Positions 1-5,268 of a stretch of DNA of 5,843 nucleotides are shown piece after piece (position 1 is the stretch's first letter; every line of letters begins with the position of its first letter). The notes below the pieces were generated by a model. That model ran no database searches. It was not told the DNA's origin and saw only the letters and a program-made list of their open reading frames with translations. A program made the position numbers and the translations under genes. The stretch comes from Chloroflexota bacterium (GTDB lineage Bacteria > Chloroflexota > UBA6077), in NCBI GenBank assembly GCA_021806765.1, contig JAJZQR010000329.1:1-5843 (forward strand), written 5' to 3'.

Positions 1-10
1 GTAGGTTGGC

Positions 11-976
11 ATGAAGATCCTGGTGATCGGCAAGATCAACCCGGCTGGCCTGGAGATCCTGGAGAAGCACTTCGAGCTGACGATCCGTCCCTACCTCGAC
101 GGACAGGAGTTGCTGGACGCCGTGGCCGGCCACGAGGTGATCCTGATGAGGGTGGACCAGTTCATCACCCGAGAGGTGATCGAGCGGGCCGACAAGCTGA
201 GGATCATCGCTGTAGCCTCCATCGGCCTGGATCACATCGACCACGAAGCGGCGGACGAGCGGGGCATCCTGGTGTTCAATATCCCCGGTGGCAGCTCGCA
301 ATCGGTGGCGGAGTTCGCCCTCGGTCTCATCATCAATCTAACCAAGAAGATGACCCAGGCGAACAACGACCTGAAGGCGGGGACCTGGGATCGGGTCAAG
401 TACGCCGGGTGGGAGTTGGAGGGAAAGACCCTCGGGATCGTGGGTATCGGCCAGATCGGGATGAGGGTGGCGCGCCTCGCCCTCGCCTTCGGGATGAGGG
501 TGATCGCCAACGATCCCTACGTTCGGATCGTCTACGATCCCAACGTGTGGGACGGCACTACCCCCTCCTCCAGGATCGAGTTGGTGAGTCTGGAGGAGTT
601 GCTGAGACACTCCGACGTCGTGACCCTCCACTGCCCCCTCACCGAGGAGACGAGGCACTTGATTTCTGCGCGCGAGTTGGCGATGATGCAACCCCACGCC
701 TATCTGATCAACACCGCGCGGGGCCCGGTGGTGGACGAGCATGCCCTCCATCGCGCCCTGGCGGAAAAGAGGATCGCCGGGGCGGCGGTCGACGTCTTCG
801 ATGCCGAGCCGACCAGGGGCGTGCCCTTCCAGACCCCTCTCCAGGGGCTGGACGATTCCGCGTGCATCCTCAGTCCCCATCTCGGCGGGGTCACCCGGGA
901 ATCCCAGGCGCGGATTGGGGTGATGGTGGCCAACCGAATCATGGAGGAAGCGAAGAAGCTGGGCATCTGGGCATGA
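11..976 (+). CDS. D-isomer-specific 2-hydroxyacid dehydrogenase (NAD-dependent)
   Basis: Cytoplasmic NAD(P)-dependent oxidoreductase that interconverts a 2-hydroxyacid and its 2-keto acid. It belongs to the phosphoglycerate/glycerate/lactate dehydrogenase superfamily. Seen in the 321-residue product: an N-terminal substrate-domain half, the Rossmann glycine motif GIGQIG at 145-150, an acidic residue (D168) at the end of the second strand that favours NAD over NADP, and the catalytic triad Arg237 (in NTARG), Glu266 (in DVFDAEP) and His290 (in SPHLGG). Length is normal and there is no ACT or other C-terminal domain, so it is not a full-length serine-pathway SerA. An in-frame TAG at 2-4 makes the ATG at 11 the earliest possible start; only a weak AGG lies before it. 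A palindromic repeat separates it from the next gene. Context suggests oxidation of a hydroxyacid in sugar-acid or sulfolactate-like catabolism. The (S)-sulfolactate dehydrogenase SlcC is, from memory, in this superfamily, but the exact substrate cannot be assigned. Confidence 0.93.
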   Translation: MKILVIGKINPAGLEILEKHFELTIRPYLDGQELLDAVAGHEVILMRVDQFITREVIERADKLRIIAVASIGLDHIDHEAADERGILVFNIPGGSSQSVAEFALGLIINLTKKMTQANNDLKAGTWDRVKYAGWELEGKTLGIVGIGQIGMRVARLALAFGMRVIANDPYVRIVYDPNVWDGTTPSSRIELVSLEELLRHSDVVTLHCPLTEETRHLISARELAMMQPHAYLINTARGPVVDEHALHRALAEKRIAGAAVDVFDAEPTRGVPFQTPLQGLDDSACILSPHLGGVTRESQARIGVMVANRIMEEAKKLGIWA

Positions 977-977
977 G

Positions 978-1068
978 TGTAGCCGCACCCTTTATGGGTG
1001 CGCGTCGCTCCGTGGGAAAAGGGCTGCTTCACCACGAGATTCGCGCGGGCGTAAAGCCCGCGGCTACA
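978..1068. repeat. Nested palindromic intergenic repeat, GTAGCCGC type
   Basis: Almost the whole gap between the dehydrogenase and the LarA-like gene is one symmetrical element. Its tips are a perfect 9-base inverted repeat, TGTAGCCGC at 978-986 and GCGGCTACA at 1060-1068. Just inside each tip is a hairpin with a 7-bp stem and 5-base loop: 984-990 with 996-1002 (loop TTTAT) and 1044-1050 with 1056-1062 (loop GTAAA). Read on the opposite strand, the right half resembles the left half (tip, hairpin, CGCG, then a CTCGTGG/CTCCGTGG-like stretch). It therefore looks like two copies of one repeat unit placed head to head, as in REP-pair or MITE-like elements. No coding potential is seen. It may lower read-through from the first gene or protect mRNA ends; that is inference. 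Confidence 0.8.
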
Positions 1069-1091
1069 GGCGGACACAGAGAGGAGACGGT

Positions 1092-2342
1092 ATGAGTGAT
1101 TTCCCGAGATACCCGATACCGGACGTCGCGCTGGTGCGGCGTCACTTCACGACCGAACACGTCGAGGACGTAGCCGATGAGGTCCGTAAGGAGTTGGCCA
1201 GGGTAGGTCTGGCCCAGAGGGTGAAGCCCGGCCAGCGGATCGCCCTCACCGCGGGCAGCCGCGGTGTGGCCAACATCGCCCTGATCCTGGGGACCATCGC
1301 CGAGGAGTTGAAGAGGCTGGATGCCAAGCCCTTCATCGTGCCGGCCATGGGGAGTCATGGCGGCGCGACGGCCGAGGGTCAGGTGGAGTTGATCGCCGAG
1401 TATGGCATCACCGAGGGGGCCCTGGGCATCCCGATCCACTCCTCCATGGAGACGGTGATCCTGGGGGAGACCCCCTTCGGTGCCAAGGTCCACATGGACA
1501 AGAACGCCTACAACGCCGACGGCGTCATCGTGGTGGGCCGGATCAAGAACCACACCTCCTTCCGGGCACCCATCGAGAGCGGTCTCTGCAAGATGATGGC
1601 GATCGGCCTGGGCAAACAGAAGGGCGCAGAGTCGATCCACGACCACGGCCTGCCACGGAACATCCCCGAGGCGGCCAAGGTTTTCCTTGCCACCGGCAAG
1701 ATCCTGCTGGGGGTGGGCACCGTGGAGAACGCCTACCACCAGACCTACAAGATCGTCGCCACCCCGCCGGAGAAGATCCCGGAAACCGACATGGAGTATC
1801 TGAAGGTTGCCAACAAGATGCTCCCTCGGGTCCCTTTCGACCACGCCGACGTGATCGTGGTGGACTGGATCGGCAAGAACATCTCCGGCACCGGCATGGA
1901 CATGAACGTGATGGGGATGTGGCGCCGCACCGGCGAGGCTCCCTATCCGCCCATATACAATCGGATCGTGGTGCTGAACGTTCGACCCGAGTCCCACGGC
2001 AACTGCGCCGGCCTCGGCGCGGCCGACTTCACCACCCGTAAGCTGGTGAAGCAGTGGGACGCCGAGAAGACCTACTGGAACATGATCACCGGCAACTTCC
2101 CGGAGGGGGCCAAGATACCCTTCACCCTGGACGACGACGTGGAGGCCGTGGGGGTGGCCCTGCGCTCCGCCAAGCCTGAGGGCGGGGTCTTCGAGCTGGT
2201 GCGGATCAAGGACACCATGAATCTGGACGAGTTCTACTGCACGGCGGGGCTGCTGGAGGAGTTGAAGGGCGACCCGGAGTACGAGGTGATCAAGCCCCTC
2301 GCTCCCATGCCCCGGGACGCCGAGGGGAATCTCTTGTGGTAA
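1092..2342 (+). CDS. LarA-like (lactate racemase domain, DUF2088) 2-hydroxyacid racemase/epimerase homologue
   Basis: Homologue of the nickel-pincer enzyme lactate racemase LarA, whose superfamily includes racemases and epimerases of various 2-hydroxyacids. They act by hydride transfer on a nickel-pincer nucleotide (NPN). The 416-residue product has the family signatures GSHGGAT at 87-93 and a KNHTSFR...SGLCKMM...GKQKGAESIH block at 152-183. Compared with L. plantarum LarA (His108, His174, Lys184, His200 from memory), His89, His154, Lys167 and His183 keep nearly the same spacing: 65, 13 and 16 residues against 66, 10 and 16. R57 in GSRG fits the Arg75 position, but the Asp72 position is Ala54. 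The start is well supported by GAGGAG at 1081-1086, five bases before the ATG. The next gene follows after 17 bases. No cofactor-synthesis genes (larB, larC, larE) are visible, so these would have to lie elsewhere. Substrate unknown; I would not call it a lactate racemase. Confidence 0.85.
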   Translation: MSDFPRYPIPDVALVRRHFTTEHVEDVADEVRKELARVGLAQRVKPGQRIALTAGSRGVANIALILGTIAEELKRLDAKPFIVPAMGSHGGATAEGQVELIAEYGITEGALGIPIHSSMETVILGETPFGAKVHMDKNAYNADGVIVVGRIKNHTSFRAPIESGLCKMMAIGLGKQKGAESIHDHGLPRNIPEAAKVFLATGKILLGVGTVENAYHQTYKIVATPPEKIPETDMEYLKVANKMLPRVPFDHADVIVVDWIGKNISGTGMDMNVMGMWRRTGEAPYPPIYNRIVVLNVRPESHGNCAGLGAADFTTRKLVKQWDAEKTYWNMITGNFPEGAKIPFTLDDDVEAVGVALRSAKPEGGVFELVRIKDTMNLDEFYCTAGLLEELKGDPEYEVIKPLAPMPRDAEGNLLW

Positions 2343-2359
2343 GTGGGTAAGAGGTACCA

Positions 2360-2665
2360 ATGGCGGAGCAAGCGATAGTGATCGATCCTCGGGACAGCGT
2401 CGCCGTGGCGGTGGTGGAACTGTCGGCGGGAGAGTCCTGCACCGTGAGGGTCGGAGAGGAGACCCAAACGGTGGAGATACGGGAGAGGGTCCCCTTCGGC
2501 CACAAGTTCGCCCTTCGGCGGATAGCCCGGGGCGAAGAGGTGCGAAAGTACGGCGAGGTGATTGGAGAGGCCACGGCCGAGATCGAGCCGGGGGCCTGGG
2601 TTCACGCCCACAACCTGGTCAGCCAGCGAGGCAGGGACCGGACCGACAAGGAGGTCGGGAAGTGA
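2360..2665 (+). CDS. UxaA-family dehydratase/lyase, small SAF-domain subunit
   Basis: Small subunit of a two-part enzyme of the altronate/galactarate dehydratase (UxaA) family, 101 residues. The sequence matches the N-terminal SAF domain of E. coli UxaA: it begins with a DSVAVAVVEL-type strand (12-21), followed by VPFGHKFAL (44-52), GEEVRKYGEVIG (58-69) and the closing GAWVHAHNL (78-86). The HAHN signature is highly typical. In UxaA this domain is fused to the large part; here it is a separate gene, as in sulfolactate sulfo-lyase (SuyA with SuyB) and in many split UxaA proteins. The start ATG is preceded by AAGAGG at 2349-2354. Its stop overlaps the GTG start of the large subunit by four bases, which implies translational coupling and 1:1 assembly. 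The last 14 or so residues are charged and probably form a tail. The family assignment is firm; the substrate is not. Confidence 0.92.
   Translation: MAEQAIVIDPRDSVAVAVVELSAGESCTVRVGEETQTVEIRERVPFGHKFALRRIARGEEVRKYGEVIGEATAEIEPGAWVHAHNLVSQRGRDRTDKEVGK
2648..2655 (+). promoter_or_regulatory. Strong ribosome binding site for the GTG-started large subunit
   Basis: AAGGAGGT lies inside the end of the small-subunit gene, six bases before the GTG at 2662. It fixes this GTG as the start of the large subunit, although the codon is not ATG. Together with the four-base GTGA stop/start overlap it points to coupled translation of the two subunits. Confidence 0.85.
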
Positions 2666-3864
2666 AGTTCTGGGGTTATCCTCGTCCGGATGGTCGGGTG
2701 GGGGTACGTAATCTGGTGGCGGTGATCCCCTCCACCTACTGTGCTAACACCGTGGCCCGAAAGATCGCGGCGCAGGTGGAGGGAGCCGTGGCTCTCACCC
2801 ACGACGTGGGGTGCAGTCAGGTGGGCCTGGACCTGGAGGTCACGGCTCGAACCTTGAAGAATCTGGGCAGGCACCCCAACGCCGCGGCCGTGCTGGTGGT
2901 CGGCCTCGGTTGCGAGCGGCTGACCCCCACGGAGTTGGCGGAGGGGATAGCGGTTTCCGGCAAACCGGTGGAGATGGTCACCATCCAGGAGATCGGCGGC
3001 AGCGTCAAGGCGGTGGAGGTGGGTGTCTCCATCGTCCGGCGGATGGTCCAGGAAGCCTCGGCGACCCGGCGGGAGGAGTTCGGTCTGGATCAGCTGGCGG
3101 TGGCAACCGAGTGCGGCGGCACCGACGCCTTCTCCGGCCTGCTGGCAAACCCAGCGGTGGGGATCGCGGCGGACGTGGTGGTTGCCAACGGCGGCACCGT
3201 CATGTTCTCGGAGATCAACGAACTGTTGGGCACCGAGCATCTGTTAGCGGCCAGGGCGCTGAACGGCGACGTGGAGGAGCAGATCTACAAGGTGATCGGG
3301 CTCAGCGAGGCGCGACTGGCCTGGCAGAGCCGGAACGATCGCTCCCGAAGCCGGCTGGCGCTGATATCCACGGGGAACTTCGACGGCGGCGTCTCCACCG
3401 TCGTGGAGAAGGGGCTGGGGGGGATGAAGAAGTCGGGTAGCTCCCCCATCGTGGGCGTGCTCAAGTACGCAGAGATCCCCAGCAGGCCAGGGCTCCACCT
3501 GATGGACACGCCGGGCCACGACGCCCAGTCCACCAACGGGATGGTGGCGGGTGGCTGCCAGATCGTCCTCTTCACCACCGGCCGGGGCACACCCACCGGC
3601 CACCCGCTGGTCCCTGTGATCAAGATCACCGGCAACAGCCACAGCTTCCAGAAGATGCTCGACAACATCGACGTCAACGTGGGGACTGTACTGGACGGGA
3701 GCACGACCCTGCGGGAAGCCGGGGAAGGGATCTTCCGGGAGATCCTGGCCGTGGCCGATGGCAAGCCGACCAAGGCTGAGGCGCTGGGCCACGACGAACT
3801 GATGTCGGTCTGGCGCCCCTGGCCGGAGCACGAGGCCGCCTACGGCTGTGGTGAGTGGGGATAG
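2662..3864 (+). CDS. UxaA-family dehydratase/lyase, large catalytic subunit (altronate dehydratase- or SuyB-like)
   Basis: Catalytic partner of the preceding SAF protein: 400 residues, equal to the part of E. coli UxaA after its SAF domain. Members remove water from sugar acids (altronate, galactarate) or, in SuyAB, sulfite from (R)-sulfolactate, with metal dependence. Seen: the opening GYPRPDGRVGVRN (5-17), HDVGCSQ with C51, VVGLGCE with C84, ATECGGTDAFSG (148-159) with C151, VANGGTVMFSE (174-184), GNFDGGVSTVVEKGLGG (238-254), KSGSSPIVGVLKY (257-269) and the C-terminal TTGRGTPTG (305-313). All conserved cysteine/glycine blocks are present, with no truncation. It starts with GTG behind a strong AAGGAGGT and overlaps the small-subunit gene by four bases. 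A 116-base repeat-filled gap follows, then a converging gene. The genomic partners, a D-2-hydroxyacid dehydrogenase and a LarA-like epimerase, are not those of the classical uronate pathway (uxaB, uxaC, kdgK), so altronate is not a safe substrate call. Confidence 0.92.
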   Translation: MKFWGYPRPDGRVGVRNLVAVIPSTYCANTVARKIAAQVEGAVALTHDVGCSQVGLDLEVTARTLKNLGRHPNAAAVLVVGLGCERLTPTELAEGIAVSGKPVEMVTIQEIGGSVKAVEVGVSIVRRMVQEASATRREEFGLDQLAVATECGGTDAFSGLLANPAVGIAADVVVANGGTVMFSEINELLGTEHLLAARALNGDVEEQIYKVIGLSEARLAWQSRNDRSRSRLALISTGNFDGGVSTVVEKGLGGMKKSGSSPIVGVLKYAEIPSRPGLHLMDTPGHDAQSTNGMVAGGCQIVLFTTGRGTPTGHPLVPVIKITGNSHSFQKMLDNIDVNVGTVLDGSTTLREAGEGIFREILAVADGKPTKAEALGHDELMSVWRPWPEHEAAYGCGEWG

Positions 3865-3874
3865 GTTGTCTACA

Positions 3875-3974
3875 GTAGGGGCGAAGCATTTCGTCGCTAC
3901 GAAATGCTTCGCCCTTTGCATGAGAATCGTCAGGAAGGGCGAAGCATTCACCGCAGTGAATGCTTCGCCCCTAC
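3875..3974. repeat. Nested palindromic intergenic repeat, GTAGGGGCGAAGCATT type
   Basis: This 100-base element fills the gap between two converging genes. Its tips are a perfect 16-base inverted repeat, GTAGGGGCGAAGCATT at 3875-3890 and its complement at 3959-3974. Each half is also a near-perfect hairpin: 3879-3894 with 3899-3914 (16-bp stem, loop CGCT), and 3937-3951 with 3956-3970 (15-bp stem, loop CGCA). The same GGGCGAAGCATT arm thus occurs four times in alternating orientation, allowing either two local hairpins or one long one. Similar GGGGCGAAGCATTC repeats are, from memory, common between genes in cyanobacteria and other repeat-rich bacteria. It encodes no transposase, so it would be a non-autonomous mobile or REP-like element. 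Confidence 0.88.
3879..3917. terminator. Possible transcription stop between converging genes (hairpin of the repeat)
   Basis: A 16-bp stem with a four-base loop begins 15 bases after the stop codon of the large dehydratase subunit. It is followed by only three T residues (3915-3917), so it is not a textbook intrinsic terminator. The sister hairpin at 3937-3970 sits 11 bases beyond the stop codon of the converging dehydrogenase gene, and on the - strand is also followed by only two T. The pair could act as a bidirectional stop or mRNA 3'-end stabiliser, but this role is inferred from position only. Confidence 0.3.
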
Positions 3975-3980
3975 AATTTC

Positions 3981-5090
3981 TCAGGGTCTGACCAGCACCT
4001 TGATGGCGTTGTCGCGCCGCTCCCGGAAGGTGGCGAATGCCTCCATGATGTCCTCGAGCTTGAACTCGTGGGTGATCATCCGCCCCATCTGCAGCTTGCC
4101 CTGCTTCATCATGGTGAGTCCACGCCGGCAGGCCGAGTGGCCCTCTCCACGGGTGGTGTAGATGGTTATGTCGCTGCGGATGGCGTGGCTGATGTCCGCC
4201 GTTACCGGCTCCTTGTAGAAAGCCAACAGCAGCACCTTCCCGCCCAGCTTGGTCATCTTGAGGGCGTCCTCGAGGGTGCCCTGTCCTCCGGCGCAGTCGA
4301 TGGCCAGGTCCACGCCCTGCCCGTCCGTCAGCGCCCGCACCTGATCCACCGCCTCCTGGCCACGGGCACGCACCAGGTGGTCGGCACCGAACTCCGCTCC
4401 CAGCTTCATCCTCGGTTCGTTGGTGCCAACGAGGATCACCTTCTCAGCGCAGAGGGTCTTGGAGATGGCCGCGGTGGTGAGCCCGATCGGGCCAGGACCG
4501 ATCACTGCTATGCTATCGCCCGCGATGAAGCCTCCTGCCACGTCCAGACCGTACAGGGGGGTGCCGGTGGTGGTGACCATGGTGGCTTCTTCGAAAGAGA
4601 TGTTGTCCGGGATCTTGTAGACGGCGTTGATGTGGTGCACCACGTACTCGGCGTAGCCGCCTGGCACCGTGAAGCCCGAGGTGTGGTGGCCGAGTTCCAC
4701 CTTGCCGTAGTTCAGGCATGCCGTGTACTCGCCGCGAATGCAGTTCTCGCAGCGCATGCACCCCTTGTGGGCCTCTACTGCTACCCTATCCCCGGGCGCG
4801 TACTCCACAACCCTGTCTCCGACTGCCACCACGGTGCCGACGTACTCATGGCCCGGTATGAATGCTTCGTAGGGCGGCTGTCCGGGGAAGGGGTGGTGGG
4901 TGATCTTCAGGTCGGTGCCGCAGATGGCGCAGGCCGCCACCTTGATAAGCACGTCCTGCGGCCCGGGCTTCGGAACAGGCCTCTCCACCACCCGGAGGTC
5001 ATCCGGGCCGAACAGCACTGCTGCTCTCATCTTGTCGGGGATTCGAAACCCGGAGGTTCCCACGACGGGATCGATAAAGGTAGTCTGCAT
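3981..5090 (-). CDS. Zinc-dependent medium-chain alcohol/polyol dehydrogenase (MDR family)
   Basis: Cytoplasmic NAD(P)-dependent oxidoreductase of the sorbitol/threonine/alcohol dehydrogenase type, 369 residues. Catalytic zinc site: C57 in CAICGTD and H81-E82 in GHEYVG. Structural zinc site: C111, C114, C117 and C125. Rossmann motif: GPGPIG at 198-203. The end of the second strand reads VGTNEPR (221-227) rather than carrying a clear acidic residue, so coenzyme preference is open. The C-terminal half ends normally (KVLVRP). The chosen start carries a 20-residue leader before the usual family beginning MRAAVLF. It is supported by a perfect AGGAGG at 5097-5102, six bases upstream, whereas the internal ATG at 5030 has no good site. 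The gene converges on the UxaA-type operon and lies downstream of the solute-binding protein gene on the same strand. It probably oxidises a sugar, polyol or hydroxyacid of the same pathway; the substrate is unknown. Confidence 0.93.
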   Translation of the reverse strand: MQTTFIDPVVGTSGFRIPDKMRAAVLFGPDDLRVVERPVPKPGPQDVLIKVAACAICGTDLKITHHPFPGQPPYEAFIPGHEYVGTVVAVGDRVVEYAPGDRVAVEAHKGCMRCENCIRGEYTACLNYGKVELGHHTSGFTVPGGYAEYVVHHINAVYKIPDNISFEEATMVTTTGTPLYGLDVAGGFIAGDSIAVIGPGPIGLTTAAISKTLCAEKVILVGTNEPRMKLGAEFGADHLVRARGQEAVDQVRALTDGQGVDLAIDCAGGQGTLEDALKMTKLGGKVLLLAFYKEPVTADISHAIRSDITIYTTRGEGHSACRRGLTMMKQGKLQMGRMITHEFKLEDIMEAFATFRERRDNAIKVLVRP

Positions 5091-5096
5091 CTCGTG

Positions 5097-5102
5097 CCTC
5101 CT
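5097..5102 (-). promoter_or_regulatory. Ribosome binding site that decides the start of the MDR dehydrogenase
   Basis: On the - strand this reads AGGAGG, six bases before the ATG at 5090. It favours the longer protein with a 20-residue leader over the internal ATG at 5030, which is preceded by CCCCGACAAG and lacks a Shine-Dalgarno match. A repeat arm (5109-5117) begins only seven bases further upstream, so folding of the leader could affect access to this site. Confidence 0.8.
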
Positions 5103-5108
5103 GCTCTT

Positions 5109-5245
5109 GCCCTCACCGCGGTTTTCCCTCTCCCCCTGGGAGAGGGTCAGGGTGAGGGCTGTTTGGTTGGCAACGTCTCAGCCCTCACCCGCCCTTCGGG
5201 CGGCCTCTCCCAGAGGGAGAGGCGTGAACATGCCAGAGGGCATGT
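5109..5245. repeat. Cluster of nested palindromes, GCCCTCACC / CCTCTCCC type
   Basis: The 178-base gap between the solute-binding protein gene and the dehydrogenase is mostly inverted repeats. GCCCTCACC occurs at 5109-5117 and 5181-5189, and its complement GGTGAGGGC lies at 5151-5159, so the middle arm can pair with either side. Local hairpins: 5126-5134 with 5138-5146 (9 bp), 5189-5194 with 5198-5203 (6 bp, TTC loop), 5203-5211 with 5215-5223 (9 bp, AGA loop) and 5228-5234 with 5239-5245 (7 bp). Two head-to-head copies of a unit AGCCCTCACCC...CCTCTCCCAGRGGGAGAGG explain most of it; the right copy has an extra CCGCCC hairpin between the two parts. Such units are, from memory, widespread intergenic repeats. 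No T-run follows any stem, so none is a clear terminator, and I see no convincing promoter in the gap. Confidence 0.8.
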
Positions 5246-5268
5246 CCACGGGGTGGGGGATCATCCTG

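Noticed and set aside
409..1095. 228-residue + frame overlapping the first gene
   Set aside because: Low-complexity Arg/Gly/Pro-rich shadow of the dehydrogenase gene that also crosses the intergenic repeat.
1029..2360. 443-residue open frame on the - strand
   Set aside because: It lies exactly opposite the LarA-like gene, is rich in His, Gly, Leu and Val as expected of a GC-rich antisense frame, and has no recognisable domain.
2360..3864. A frameshifted, broken single-chain UxaA gene
   Set aside because: The small subunit ends cleanly after its SAF domain, and the large one has its own strong AAGGAGGT and GTG start. Split two-gene forms are known in the family, so this is a normal two-subunit arrangement.
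3879..3970. CRISPR-like repeat array
   Set aside because: The four similar arms alternate in orientation and form hairpins. There are no direct repeats with unique spacers of constant length, and no cas gene.
5228..5245. Intrinsic terminator of the binding-protein gene
   Set aside because: The 7-bp stem is not followed by a T-run on the - strand and sits in a repeat cluster, so a terminator call is not supported.
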